Below are positions 35,772-47,793 of a stretch of 64,000 nt of DNA, in pieces. Positions within the stretch are counted from its first letter, which is position 1. The number at the start of each line of letters is the position of its first letter. The notes below the pieces were generated by a model. That model did no database searches and had not been told where the DNA came from. It saw nothing but the letters and a program-made list of their open reading frames with translations. This DNA is from Cryptomeria japonica (taxonomy: Eukaryota; Streptophyta; Pinopsida; Cupressales; Cupressaceae). The stretch covers positions 154,211,113-154,275,112 of the forward strand of contig NC_081405.1 in the NCBI RefSeq assembly GCF_030272615.1, given 5' to 3'. The position numbers and the translations under genes were made by a program.

Positions 35772-38285
35772 CGTTAGGTTTTTCATTACTTAAGTAAGGA
35801 AAAGGCCCTGACCCCTCACAAAAATAGATAACAAATGACAAAACTGAGCAACAATAGAACAACAACTCGCATTAGACAGCCAGAAGCCAGATAAAACTCA
35901 AGAAACTAACTCACTTGTAAGTAACCAAAAAACAAAATTCCCTAACCACATCCATACCACTAGAGCTATCTAACCAGATTAACTTCATAAGACCATAGAC
36001 ATACATACTACCAAACTAATTAAAATAAAGGGAAGAACTAGTAGTAGTCACTGTACCAAAATTAAACTAAGTCTTAGGGGGCACGTAGGCCTCATTAACT
36101 AGATTGTTCAAGGAAATAATCTTAGAAATACTATAACTAATTAACCACTATAACAGGCTCTTATCACTATTAAAACTATTAATAATAGTAATCTTAGAAA
36201 GAGCAACAAAAAAGGCACCAATTCCAACGCTCCATTGTGAACAACATCATTATTTTTTGTTGAGGATATCCGAGTTCCTAGCAAGTCTTCTCATGTGTTC
36301 TTGCTAGGCCTTCTGATCTAACTCTTCATCATTCTGCTCCAACTCCTTTGAATTGTCCTTTTTCAGCTATTTCTTGGCCTTTTTCTTAAGTTTAATCTAA
36401 CTAGAGACAAAACCTATAGTAGCTTTACACATGATGTTGTCAATAATGGCACAGATAGAGCTCAAAGACTCATTCACCCTTTCTTTTATTTTTGCGAGAG
36501 TCCTCCACTTTGGTTTCAAGGTTCATAACCTTGACCCGAAGGTCAACAATTTGGCCCTTGACTTGGAAATGTTGTCATTTTGCTTCACTCTCATCCTCAT
36601 GTTCCTCTTTAGTCTCTAAAAAAGTCCTCATTCTTTGAATCATCAGAGGACAAGTCCACATCATCTTTGGGTGCATATACTTCTGCAGGCTCATGGATGA
36701 CCCCCTTGACTTCCATTTTGCCCTTTTTATCCTTAGCAATGAGGCGGGTAGAGGGTCTCTCACTCAAGCTTCCTTCTTGTTTGTCATAATCTTTCTTAGC
36801 TTCTTCCTCATCATTAGACCCCAACTCATTTGAATCAATGGTAATTTGTTTTGTTCTGGGATTCTTTTTTAGTTTTCATGGATTTTGAAGGGCTATTCTT
36901 GGAAGTAGTAGATTTTTATTTGTCCGATGTAGTTTTCAGAAGTGCAACCTCAAGGGCTTCCGCAACTGGTTCATTTTTGACCTTTTTACGTTTAGCATTG
37001 GAAGCAAATTTGTTGCCTTCATGAGGCAATAGTTTTTGACTCAATCAGTTCTATATGAACCAAGTTACGAGGAACTTCCTCAAAGTCATAGAGGTTTTTC
37101 AGAAAAGGTTAATAGATGGCTACAGTGAGGGTAGCAGTCAAAAGCAAACTGATACAGGGTGTAAATTAACCCTTAGTGAAGCAGATGAGATGCCCCTTTA
37201 GAGATACTAGCAGACAAAGAAGTAAAAGATAATAAGGCAAGTCAATTTTGTCCCCATGACAAATATGGGTTAAAATTGGGAAATGGTACCCATGAATAGT
37301 TGAATTACAACATTCCAATGTAAAATATTTATCATATAAAAAATCACCATAGGATATGATGGAGGTAGGATTGAACGTGGTCATTTTGTAGAACCTTTGA
37401 ACTTTCCCCTTTCTCAATTTTTTTTTGGAGATAACCTTTGTAATCCCTTGAAATTTTATTCGCCACTTTCTTTCCTTTATTTTTCAAACTAGTAACCTCC
37501 ACAATGAGCTCTAGTGTGATAGTAAAGTTAATGTTGCCAATGGTCACCACCCCCTTCTACCAGGGATTACAATATTTTGTTGACAAAGACCTATTGTATC
37601 CTTTAAGAAAAAAAAATAAGGTGTCATTCTTGCCTTGTCAAAAAGATCACACACTTTGTCATTTTGTTGTAGCTCCTCATAGTCTTTAAGTTCTAACCAT
37701 TTCAGAGCATCCCCCATAGCAATATTTAGCTCAACAACTATTGGAAAAGACAAACAAACACAGAGAAATTTAGGCCCACAAATCTTGTTACAACTACACC
37801 ACAAGAAGAATAATGGAAATAATTAAGGTTAGGAGTATCTAGAAAATATATGTAGCTCACACATGTGAAGTGACCCTTCTGTAAATAACCATTCTTATGG
37901 GGAAACAAATATAATGCACCGCTACTCCTACTAATCATATCATCACTCATGACAATGAAAGTCGAGTAATAACAAATATTGTTCGTAACATTCAACTCTT
38001 TAACATCATTAAATTCCCTTGTGCCAAGGAGAGTCATTAATATCATGTAGCCAAGCTCACATTTGTGAAGCCATGTCAGTATCAAACACTTCATCCAAAT
38101 TTGAATTTGAAAAATAGTGGACCCTTTCCATCCCCTTTGTTTAAGAACCATTTTAAACATCATTATAATTTTTATTAACAAAAGAAATAGAATCCATAAG
38201 ATAATTCTGTCTCCTCTCCATAAAAAGGAATTTCTTTAAGGCTGGAATGACACTGAGAAAAATTAAGGAAGGTCCAATCAACAAA
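35772..38285 (-). pseudogene. Decayed coding-like region between LINE RNase H and poly-A
   Basis: On the minus strand several overlapping open stretches (37738-38181, 37544-37804, 37344-37550, 37166-37417, 36609-36824) read in one direction like one frameshifted protein. The block KYFTLECC...HGYHFPILTHICHGDK, then IDLPYYLL, resembles a plant transposon-associated protein family of unknown function, recalled only by pattern. It is followed by an acidic, Lys/Glu-rich linker (SSDDSKNEDFF) and a heptad-like stretch. It is unclear whether this is an extra LINE ORF, a captured gene or another nested element. No LTR or TIR borders were seen around it. Confidence 0.4.
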
Positions 38286-38700
38286 CTAGAGGCCATGATT
38301 GGCTAAATCATTGGCTGCCTTATTTCCTTCCTGAAATACATGTTGAACTTTACATTGAGGGAAGCTCCTAATAAATTCTTTATTGTCTTCCATAATACTT
38401 TTAATTTCCCACGAACAACCAAATTTACCGTTTAAGCAGTCCAGTGTCAGTTTGGAATCCCCTTCAAGGATAATTTTTTGAAAATTCATCTCCTTAAGTC
38501 TTTTAACACCTTTCCAAGTGGCAAAAATTTTCACCCTTTTGTTGGAGCCCTACCTAGGTTCACATAGTATCCTTCATTAAGAGTTCCCCTAATGTCTCTA
38601 AGGACACCTCTAGCACTAGAGGTCCCCAAATTTCCTTTAGAGCAACATCAAAATTATATTTTACCCACCCTTCCTCTAGAGGAAACCATTTGCACTCCTT
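38286..38700 (-). pseudogene. LINE ORF2 RNase H domain
   Basis: The minus strand first shows WVKYNFDVALKE near 38660, the decayed FDGASKGN start motif followed by a frameshift. The open piece at 38286-38534 then has QKIILEGDSKLTLDCLNGK with the catalytic EGDS and QHVFQEGNKAANDLANHGL with the last conserved acidic region. Homologous in fold to 13041-13589 but clearly a different LINE family or an older copy. It is the C-terminal domain of this LINE's ORF2. Confidence 0.85.
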
Positions 38701-38899
38701 CATTAGGGTCAACTTATTCAAATTGATCTTCATCAGGTTGTGATTGATCCCCTGAATCTATTTATCTCTAATATCTTTAAGGCTAGGGATGTTTTTCGAT
38801 AGCCCAAAGGAAGCAACATTCACATTTTCCTTTATTTGTTGTTTGATAACTTTGAATAGTGTGTTAATGTTTCTTGCCACTTCCCTGAATATTTTATTA

Positions 38900-39200
38900 T
38901 TTCACTCCTTCCATATATTCCAAACCACAAAGGGTGGAATTTGAGACTAGAGACTACATATAATATGGTGATTGAAAGGGCAGTGACCCCAATGCTCCAT
39001 TAGACCTCTCATATGCTCAAAAAGAGCCAAGAGATCAATAATTCAACAAAAACCTTAGACCACACCTCTCTAGCATATTGATAGTTCAAGGAAATATGGT
39101 CAATGTTTTGCAAATCCATGTAGCAAAGGGAGCACCTATTAACAAATAAAAATCCCCTTTTGTTCAAATTATCTATGGTCAAAATTAATTTTGGGGATAA
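38900..39200 (-). pseudogene. LINE ORF2 zinc-binding region (zf-RVT)
   Basis: The minus strand near 39053-39145 reads NRCSLCYMDLQNIDHISLNY followed by QYAREVW. This is the CxxC...H...C pattern (last Cys replaced by Asn) of the zinc-binding domain that follows the reverse transcriptase in plant LINEs. Between this point and the RT catalytic part (40090) the sequence is heavily decayed. Confidence 0.7.
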
Positions 39201-40089
39201 GGCTAGTCACCCAAATATTATTGCAATTGAATTTATCTCTTGTCATGTCTTCCATGACCTTGTAGTCAGATTTGATCAAGACTTCCTTAGAGGACTTGTA
39301 TCTCCAAATACAAATATCCTTCCTATTTAAAGAAAAGGAGTTGGTCCCAAGATAAGACTACAATAGAGTAGCCTAATCTTCCAATTTCTTAAGATCAAAA
39401 TCAAGAATACCTTTTATATCCCCTACCTGGTTCTTGAAATCCTTCCATCTCCCATGGAAACCCTACTAGCATAGGTATTTATGCAACAAAGTTCCCTTTT
39501 TCTAGATTAGGAATTCTTTAATCAAATTAAAACAATTAGTAGTAGACATGGTCACTTCCTTAAACCACAACTCATCCCAAAATCTAGTATTACTACCACA
39601 TCCAACAATATGTTTACCCCCTTTTTTAAAACATTTCTTATTTTCAAGATATTATTCCAGATATAGGAACCTGGAGAAAATCCAATGTCATATAATATAT
39701 TATCACAAAGGGGCATTACTTAGATATTTGACATGAATAATTTTGACCCGATCCTTATCTCCTATAATTTGCCACCCAATTTTGGATAGAAGAGCTTGGT
39801 TAAATGGCCTAATTTTCCTAATCCCAAGCCCACCAAAAATTTTAGGTTTTCAAACTCTATCCCAAGCCAATAGGGCTATGCAAGACTTTTCTTTAGTCCC
39901 AGCTCAAAGAAAACTTCTTTGTTTTTTTTCAATTTTATCAGCAACTACTCCAAGAATTTTAAATGGAGAGATATCATAAACCGGGATATTCTACAGAAAA
40001 GATCTAACCAGTTAAACTTTGCCAACATGATGTAATAATTTTCCTTTCCATCCCATAAGGTTTTTTTGAAATCCCTTAATTAAACTATT

Positions 40090-40714
40090 CTAGAAGTTGT
40101 TAGGAGGACATTTCGAAATAAGAGGGAGACCCAGGTAACAATCTAAGAAAGAAGCAATGTTGCATCCAAGAATCATGTTGATCTTGGCTTGTAAGGAAGG
40201 TAGAACATTGAAGAAGTATATTTTTCTTTTGTTATAGTTAATATGTTGTCTAGATAACTGAGCATAATTATCTAGGATCTCCCACCATCCTTTAGCTTCA
40301 AAGACATAAGCCTCACCCAAGATAATGGTGTCATCCACAAATTGCTAATGGGTAATAGGAGGCAAATGGGAGTCAACTTTAATACCCTTGAGTCAATTTT
40401 GATCTCTATATTTCTAAATACTTCTCCCCAAGACTTTAGCAACAATAATAAACATGTAGGGCTTATCAAAGCCCTCTACCACAGGAAAAATAACCTTTTG
40501 GAGAACCATTAACAAGTGCCAAGCACGTGGTAGGAGAGGTAACACATTCATTAATCATCCTAAAAAATATACCTTTAAACCTAAAAAATTTTAACACTTC
40601 AAAGAGGAGGTTCTATGAGACTCTATCATAAGCTTTGAAAATATCAAGTTTAAGGACCATACCAACCTTCTTGTTGTATTCCATAGAATGGGCCAATTCA
40701 CAGATAGTAATAAC
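40090..40714 (-). pseudogene. LINE reverse transcriptase, catalytic part
   Basis: Starting beside the solo LTR, the minus strand reads TICELAHSMEYNKKVG and MVLKLDIFKAYDRV, containing the first catalytic Asp. DKPYMFIIVAKVLGR follows (usual GxPLSPYLFILxAE), then QFVDDTIILGEA with the FADD box as FVDD at 40330-40341. The end resembles YNKRKIYFFN (usual NxxKSxxxF). Frames shift several times. Together with 42084-42347 this is the RT domain that primes on nicked chromosomal DNA. Confidence 0.88.
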
Positions 40715-42083
40715 TATTAGAAATCCTTGATTGGTTGTCATTGATGTCAATTATGGTGATCCAGGTTGGTCCAAAAATTATAGTATACAATGTTTGTAGT
40801 GTATGTTGAGTATGCAAAACATTGGCAATGTAGAACAATGGAAGATAGGTATGTATGTATGAAAGGAAGTCAACAATGGTTGTAAGTATGTTACTAGTAT
40901 ACTCTTCCAATAGAATATTGCTCTGGAATTTTGTAGTGTCAGTTCATGGATATGTTTCTCATAGTGTCTAAGTTCTGGTGTTGGTTGTGGCAATTGGTTT
41001 CATGCTCCATATGTATATGCTTTAATGATATTGCAGTCTAGTGATATTTAGTATTCAGTTTTTTCAGGATTGTAGTGCTTCGCATTCTTGTCTCATTGCA
41101 GATATGATAGCATTTTTTTTATATGTTGGTTGTCATTGCTCAATATTTTTGTATTCAAGTTTTGGTGCTCCAAAAGTTGTGCTACATAGATATATTTGGT
41201 TGTGCAGTGTTTGTCAATTCTATGAGCTTCGGTTTGCCTCCAATTTTTGATATCCAATGATAATCCTTTTGATGATCCAGTGTTCATGTCTTTAACTGTT
41301 CCTATGCTGAGGTAGATCGTGTTCTTTATGCTTCGGTAGTGTGCTCTTATAGAAATTTGAGATTATGTTGTTTTTGGGTTAGGCCAACCTTGAATGTTTT
41401 TATTATTGTTTTGCTCTAGTGATTGTAGTGTGTGATCTGGCCATTGGAGTATCTTTTCGGAAAGTGTATTTGAGGCCAACTTGATGTATATTCTTATTGG
41501 TACACACACATATATACATAGACATAATATGTTTAGATATATAAGAGAGAGTAGAGCAAATTATGAGCGAAGAAGATGGTGAGCAACAAAGTGAGATAGT
41601 TGTGTGAAGGACATTTTTTGTGCAATAATATTTTGAGTGTGAGTAGGTAGATAGTGAATGAATTACAAATTTTCTTAACTAGATCTACTGCAAGCAGTTG
41701 ATGTGTTGTTTGAGCTTAACAAGAACTAATCCCATGCATATGTAGATGCAATTTTCTCAGTAGGGTCTTATTTTTCTTGGTAGTGAGCCTTATAGTATCG
41801 TTGTAATTTGGGTAGTGAGCCCTTCGACAGTGAGCCTCCTTTTGTAATCCCATATAACTAGTTATATTATCTTGAGAATTAAACCTCTTCGTGGTTTCTC
41901 CCATTTGGGTTTTCCAAGTATAAAAATCCAATTTCTCTCTTATGGTTGTATGTGTTTTGGATTTCATTTCAATCACTTCATGCTAAGGTTAATTGAGATC
42001 AAATTTAGTTTCAAAAATTTTGAGTGTTAAATTTTGGGGAATATTGATTCACCCCCCTCTCACACTTTTAGGTTTGTTTAACA
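40715..42083 (+). mobile_element. Solo LTR of a Ty1/copia-like element
   Basis: The segment begins TATTAGAAATCC (TG changed to TA) and ends GTTTAACA. Flanking 5-mers are ATAAC (40710-40714) and ATAAT (42084-42088), one mismatch. Removing the segment plus one flank restores the LINE protein DAIITICELAHSM across the join, which confirms the borders. The CACCCCCCTCTC stretch near the right end resembles the U5-side end of the copia LTR at 5928, where the same motif occurs in reverse, suggesting plus orientation. No internal region or primer site remains, so it arose by LTR-LTR recombination. Contains small CA/TA-rich runs near 41501-41520. Confidence 0.8.
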
Positions 42084-42347
42084 ATAATAGCATCCAAAAT
42101 ATGTGTACCTTTGACAAAGCCTGTCTGATTATCTAAAATCATCTTCTCCAAAACCTTTTTAAGCCTATTCTCCATGTTCTTAAACATGATCTTGTAAAGG
42201 GTATTACAAAGGCTGATAGACCTGAAATCTTTCAAGGAAACAACATTCTCATACTTGGGGATCAAGGCAATAAAAGTAGAGTCAACCTGTTTAAGGAGTT
42301 ACTAGTTCTAAAGAAGTCTCTAGCTGCATTATAAATATCCATCCCAA
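42084..42347 (-). pseudogene. LINE reverse transcriptase, N-terminal part
   Basis: The minus strand reads IPKYENVVSLKDFRSISLC, NTLYKIMFKNMENRLKKVL and DNQTGFVKGTHILDAII, which is RT motif 1-2 of non-LTR elements (usual IPKxxxPxxxxDFRPISLxN and QxGFVxGRxIxDNI). The frame is open until it meets the solo LTR at 42083. Upstream it is separated from MDIYNAARDFF (42300-42347) by a short decayed stretch, and then by the TIR element. Confidence 0.9.
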
Positions 42348-43326
42348 GGTGAACTCACAAAGTTGGTTCCCACTTTTTGGTACATCCTGATTTTTGCTGA
42401 AATCATACATTTTTTAGAAAATAAAATTATTTAAGCTTTAAGAGGTGCCATTTGAAGTAATTAATTGAAGAGAGTTAGATCAAAGGCTCTTAGATCTAAA
42501 TTTCTTGGATAGAACCTCTCTACTTCTAAATCATCCTTGCAATGGAGTCTCCTTTGCATCTATCAAATGCTGATAAAAAAACCAATTTTACATTAGCTTT
42601 TGAGGGGTCAAACGAATTCATTTAGAGGTTTTGTTTTTTTAAGGATTTAGTTTTTATTATAAGCTTTCCAAATAGTATAATTTTTAATATATTTAATTTC
42701 ATTAATATATTTTTATTTTATTTTTTATGAATGTAGGTTTTTCACTGAACATGAACTTCTTTGTTCAATGCATTGGGAAAAATAGTAAACTAATTCAAAA
42801 AAATTATGAAAAATATCTATGCACTAGGTATTGATGTCTTCTTTCTAACAAAAAAATAAAACTGAATTTTGATATATATAGAACAAGTTACGTGTTCAAA
42901 CGTACACCTATATCTAAATTATAATTAGTCAGACTTCAAAACTTAATAAAATAAAAAAATATTCAACATATCACTATCAAACCAACTGCATGCCCTGGGA
43001 ATTGATGTTACAAACCAAAATTTAAAAGAGATAAGTTTTTATCATTTATAGAAAAAAAGTTATACGTTTCGGGATGCACATCACTCTTAAAAAATGTTGT
43101 TTGCTGTAAAAAACTACTTTTGAGGGAGATGGAAAAATCAAAAAAAAATTGAAAAAACTATATTTAGAATCTGCAAAAAAGATGTTGCAAATCACTAGTT
43201 TACATCATCTTCAAATTCTTAACGGTTTAAAAGTTATAGGTGTCGGAAAGTGAAGGTTTTTTGCAAAATGTTCATCTAAGTGTCAAATTTGGTCAAAAAG
43301 TGGGAACCAGTATTGTGAGTTCACCC
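42348..43326. mobile_element. TIR DNA element, copy X (MITE-like, about 0.98 kb)
   Basis: The ends are inverted repeats of about 34 bases: GGTGAACTCACAA then TGGTTCCCACTTTTTGG on the left, and the complement of GGTGAACTCACAATACTGG on the right. It interrupts the LINE protein within ...DVLG-MDIYNAARDFF, and the host sequence resumes after a short duplicated CCCA. A second copy lies in inverted orientation at 47794-48768. No transposase is encoded, so it is non-autonomous. Superfamily is uncertain: the TIR is neither CACTA nor a clear hAT type. Confidence 0.8.
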
Positions 43327-43329
43327 CCC

Positions 43330-43660
43330 AAGCACATCCTAGAATTCTTGAAAAAAAGCCAGTGCGAACCCATCTGGGCCAGGGGCTTTATAGGCTCTGA
43401 ATGAGAAAAATGCCTCCTTATTTTCCTGAAGGAAAACTTTAGAAGTAAGTCGTTATAGATCTAGATCTATAATAACCTCAAGGATAACCTCCAACATACC
43501 CCAAGGGTCCTCAAGAAAATTGTGACCATTGTAGTATGAATCAACAAAAAAGGAAACAACCATCATGGCTATCTCAGTATCATCCTTCATATGAGAGTCA
43601 TCCTCCCTCTGGAAACATCTTATCTTATTTCTACTCCTATGTTTCATAGATTTCTGGTGA
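43330..43660 (-). pseudogene. LINE ORF2 linker between endonuclease and RT
   Basis: The minus strand reads KHRSRNKIRCFQREDDSHMK (usual DxNTKYFHxxxxxR and RNxI regions), followed by DTEIAMMVVSFFVDSY (usual EIxxxxxxFFxxLF). Near 43375-43400 PDGFALAFFQEF corresponds to GPDGFxxxFFxxxW, just before the TIR element. Broken frames. Confidence 0.75.
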
Positions 43661-43818
43661 AAATTTTTGGTGTTCTTATCATCCTCAGTAAGTCACTATA
43701 CACAAGATTTTTGCTTCCAAAAGACTTCTTCCTATTTGTTCAATTTGACCAATTGATCTCTGATGGATTTCTCCTCCATGCTATCTTCCAAATTAGTCTG
43801 ACCTGACTCCAATCTATC

Positions 43819-44662
43819 CTAGATATATTTTAATTTGGAGGTGATATATTTCTTGTGATTAAAGATGTTACCAAAGGAACATTTATTCCATCCCTTTACC
43901 TTATATTTAATAATTTTTAACTTATGCACCACACGGAACATAGGAGTCCCATCCATTAAAGTATTATGCCATTGAACCACCAAGTTTCTAAAATTTAGGT
44001 GTTGAGTCCATATAATCTTATAATTGAAAGGAAAAGGACCTTTCTTTAAACCATTCTCCCAAAAGATTATAATATCATTGTGATTTGGCCTCGTTTTGGG
44101 CAGGACTTTGAGATAAAGAGCATCCACATTTTCCCAATTGCAAGAAACCAGAAACCTATCAATTCTAACTTGGATTAAATGATGACCCTGCCTCCTATTA
44201 GACCAAGTAAATTAAGAACCTTGTAAGAAAATTGAAGTCAACACCCAACATCCAAACATCAGTCAGACCATTTAAAATAAGGGAAGCCATGGAGTTCCAT
44301 AGAGCAGCCCTAGTAGATCTAACATTAGGGGCATATATATGTTAATAAGATTCCACTTTTGATGCATCTTTAGCTTTTGCCTCTTACTAATTAATTTGTT
44401 TTTAGAAGTATGATACAAGGTTCCCAAGAAAGAGGTTGGGTTCCACAAAGTAGCAATTCCACCAGAAGCACCCTCTACATCGCTAATAAAAAAATCAACA
44501 AAAAGGCCAAAAATGATTGACAATATTTTGGAATGCATTTTTTTTCATTTTGGTTTCTTGTAAAAAAATAATATCAACCCTTTGCTCCATCAACAAACAT
44601 TTGAGCATGTGTTGCTTAACAGGGTTATTTAAGCCCATCATATTCCATGACAAAATCTTCAT
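43819..44662 (-). pseudogene. LINE ORF2 start: AP-endonuclease domain
   Basis: The minus-strand ATG at 44660-44662 begins MKILSWNMMGLNNPVKQH, followed by DIIFLQETKMKK. These are the N-terminal motifs of the exonuclease/endonuclease/phosphatase fold, with catalytic Asn and Glu retained. GGIATLWNP is at about 44440-44470 and LINIYMP at about 44320-44345. After a frameshift 43819-44127 gives LPKTRPNHNDII (usual SDHxPI, the Ser-Asp replaced by Pro-Asn), KGPFPFNYKIIWTQH and WNKCSFGNIF. The domain nicks target DNA. A decayed stretch and frame changes make it inactive. Confidence 0.9.
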
Positions 44663-45321
44663 CTGAACAGCTTAGAGAATAGGCTACTCAACCTTGAGCT
44701 TCCCAAAGAACTCCTCACCCAAGGAGTCCATCCAATCATTTCTATTTATTTTTTTACTCTAAGAGGCCATCAAGGGTCCTCTTCTTTTTCTTCTTATTTT
44801 TTGCTCCAACCTATGTCCATTCCATTTTTGAGTCTTCATCCTCCAAAAATTTCTTAGATTTACTTGGAGGAGGAGTCAAAGAGAATCTTAAAAGATTTAA
44901 CTTATCTTTTACATTCATAACCCCATCTGAAATTTCTTATTTTTCACACTTAAAACTTTATCAGGATTAACATTCTTTTTATTATTCAAGCTTGAAAATG
45001 CCTTGTAGAAAATTGTACCATGTACAGGGCACGAGACAACCATACAATTAATATTTTGAGTATCAGTTTTATTAACCAAAGGAAAGTCTCTGAACTCCAA
45101 AACATATTGGATCAGATTATAATGACCTAACATTAGAGAGGGCCAGATCCACCACAACCTTATCAACCATATTACCAGGACTTTCTTTAGGTTTTTCTTC
45201 ACATTGAATAAAATTATATTGTTATTCGGTACCCCCAATACACAGTTGAATCTTCGGGATCTGATGAGCTTGGTGGTCTATCGTGGATGTAGACACTGCC
45301 ATATCTTCCAACTATTTCTTT

Positions 45322-46100
45322 TCATCCTCTTTGTGACATTTTTTCCTCTTCCTTCACCGAAGGAATACCTTGACCTTTCAAACTGTCCATAGGAGGTTGC
45401 AAAACCTTAGCAAAACCATTATTCAGAGCAGTAGATACCGCAATAGCATTTATAGAGGATAGTTGCTTCTTAACTGGTTGTTTCTTACATTCATTGCTAA
45501 AATGTCCATATTTTCTACAAACTTGATGGTAAGCTCCAAAATTCTCATATTTAATAGGTTGAACCCATGAACAAAATCTTGAGTGAAGGGTGACTTGGTT
45601 GGGGAGAATAGTTTTGATAGCCACTTTAACACAAATTCTTGCAAATGAAGCCCAAGGACGCGAATCCTAGTTGTAGCCACCACCCCAAGATCCTTCCCAG
45701 GGTCCAACCCTGATTTCCATTTGCACAGAGACAAGAAGTTTTGGAAGTTGCTACCATAAGTCTAAGGACCTTCCATAAGAATCTTAACTAAATCTTCCTG
45801 ATTAACAAAACTCAAAAGGAACAACCCATTTGCCATATCATTGATAGACACACTTCCTTTTAATTTCTAATCAAAATCAACCCATTTTCTAACCTGATCA
45901 ATATTAGGTTGAAAGGCTAGGAACTTACCAACCAATTAGACGTTGAGTTCAACAATAGCGACATTCAACAACACATCAAGAATCTCCATCTATTGGCCCT
46001 GAACTTTACACAGCTCCAAAGGTTTAGTCTATGTAGGAGTCTTATCCATTTTAGGAGACTTATCTCCTAACAACATGTCCACAAAGTTTGTAGGTTCCTC
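45322..46100 (-). pseudogene. LINE ORF1 (gag-like) with zinc knuckle
   Basis: The minus strand around 45322-45734 reads in two frames the DUF4283/gag-like region of plant LINE ORF1. ARICVKVAIK and CSWVQPIKYENFGAYHQV are followed by the knuckle VCRKYGHFSNEC, where the first Cys of C-x2-C-x4-H-x4-C is replaced by His. Upstream (to about 46100) NGLFLLSFVNQEDLVKIL matches the usual N-terminal RNA-binding fold. A basic, Ser-rich tail follows. The protein binds LINE RNA; frameshifts break it. Confidence 0.8.
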
Positions 46101-46920
46101 ATCAACAAAAAAAGAGTCTAGATGTTATTGAGGGGAGGTCGATGGAAGTACATCAGATCTCAAAGCTTCCACCACCTGGGTGTCATTTTTTTGACTCAAG
46201 TAAGAAGAAACCACAAGGGCCTCATAACCAAGGGGCCCCAGAGGTGGGGACAACCATTGAGGGCCCTTATCAAGTGATCGCAACAAGAACCAACACCGTG
46301 CAGGAGAACAAACACAAGAAAATACAAGTAGATCGAGTATTTTCTACTTTAGTTATATAATAAATGGATGTTAAATATTTTATAACTTTACCAAGGTTTA
46401 CATAGCTTATTTTGAATCAATAATTATATAATCTCCTACTAAAATGTTAAACATTTTTTAAAAATATAAACTATATTTACCTTTTTCAAGCATTCTATTA
46501 GAATTGTTTCTTCATTTTAGCTATATAAAAATATGTCATTATTTTGATGGGGATAATATGAAAATTTTGAATTTGAGGTGGATCTAACATAATTGGCTAA
46601 TGGATAATGATAGAAGAATTTTCCCATGTTATGGCATAAATATAATTTTAGAATAAAACGTAATTATAGTTTATAACTCATTTCCATTGATACTAATCTC
46701 TATGGAAGGTTATTACTTTTGAATAAGAAGGATAAGATACATTTTCCTACAAACCATGGTGCAAAGTGCAAAATCCCTTATCTTATTAGAGCTACCTTAA
46801 GATATTATTTATGTCATAATTCCAAAGGAAGGGATATATGTGGGCCACTATTGAAATAATAACCATGCACTTGAGATTCTATAAAACCATAAATCATTTC
46901 CTAAAACTATATGATGATCT

Positions 46921-47446
46921 TGATCTGAATTCAATAAGCAATTCAAGCAACAATACAAGGTGTCCACAAACTTGTAAGTATTGTAAGAAAATGGGTAGTT
47001 GTAAAACTTAAAATATGAGTTGTAAACATCAAAATTCACCATTGGGTTACCCAAAATGAGTTTTTTAAAAACCATTTGGAATCCCAAAAGTCTCTAGACT
47101 CCAACAAATCTGAAATGAAAAGTTTTGGAGAATATAAATAAATATAAACTATAAAATTAGATACCCCAACTTGGTGGGGTCATAACTTCTTGCTCAGTAG
47201 TCAAATTTCAAAATCTCTTACATTGTTGGAAAGATCTCAAAGAGATATAATTTCAATCCTTTAACACAATGCCTTTAGCTATTGAGTTAAAGGTCTGACA
47301 AAAGTTTCAAATCCAAATTCCACTTCGAAGACCTCCAAAAATGAAATTTACTAGAACTTCAAAAATACTGTAAAAATATATTTTATTTTTTCTCGGTTTT
47401 GCCATCCTCAAATTTCTCTGGGACTTCTTTAGACTACTTTGGATCA
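46921..47446 (-). repeat. 3' LTR of split gypsy
   Basis: Matches 56976-57521 along its length with moderate divergence. It adjoins the polypurine tract. Confidence 0.92.
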
Positions 47447-47459
47447 TTCCTTCTCCCTT
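47447..47459 (-). promoter_or_regulatory. Polypurine tract of split gypsy
   Basis: The minus strand reads AAGGGAGAAGGAA directly beside the 3' LTR. Confidence 0.8.
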
Positions 47460-47793
47460 GAGAGGCAATGGGCAACATTACACTAGCTTGTTGCAACAAA
47501 TGAGGAAAACATTGGGTAATTTGTTTCCTGGTAAACCCACTGCCCTGATGAAAATGTTATCTTGCTTGAACGACACGATACAAATAAAATTGTGTGCCCT
47601 GAAGAGTCTTTAGATGAACATCAACAATCTAGTCACTTACCAAGGGAGTGATGGTTTCACGATTCAATTCTTCAGTATGAATTGTATCAACAACTTCTGA
47701 AGTATCCAATAAAGGTGGGGAATACGGACGAAGCAACTCAACATTGAAAACAAGATGAATCCCCAAAAATGGTGGAATATTTAGTTCAAAAGT
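47460..47793 (-). pseudogene. Gypsy integrase C-terminal tail
   Basis: The minus strand reads NIPPFLGIHLVFNVELLRPY then SPPLLDTSE, and further IVDVHLKTLQGTQFYLYRVV. This is the GPY/F-linked C-terminal part of a plant gypsy integrase (usual HPVFHVxLLRPY). One stop interrupts it. It continues upstream across the TIR element at 47794-48768. Confidence 0.8.

Larger units (their letters stand above)
35764..46339 (-). mobile_element. Full-length-like LINE (L1-type), decayed, with nested insertions
   Basis: Minus-strand order: ORF1 with zinc knuckle (45322-46100), ORF2 endonuclease (43819-44662), reverse transcriptase (40090-43660, split), zinc-binding region (about 39050-39150) and RNase H (38286-38700), then a 2.5-kb 3' region ending in a T-run at 35764-35771, the complement of a poly-A tail. 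The ends were placed by comparison with the uninterrupted sequence at 60890-60910 in unit 2. A solo LTR (40715-42083) and a TIR element (42348-43326) sit inside ORF2. Removing these leaves about 4.0 kb of ORF2, normal for plant L1. A target duplication could not be read with certainty. Confidence 0.85.

Noticed and set aside
46142..46360. 72-codon plus-strand frame near the LINE 5' end
   Set aside because: Antisense to the LINE leader/ORF1 start; no family features and it crosses the element border.
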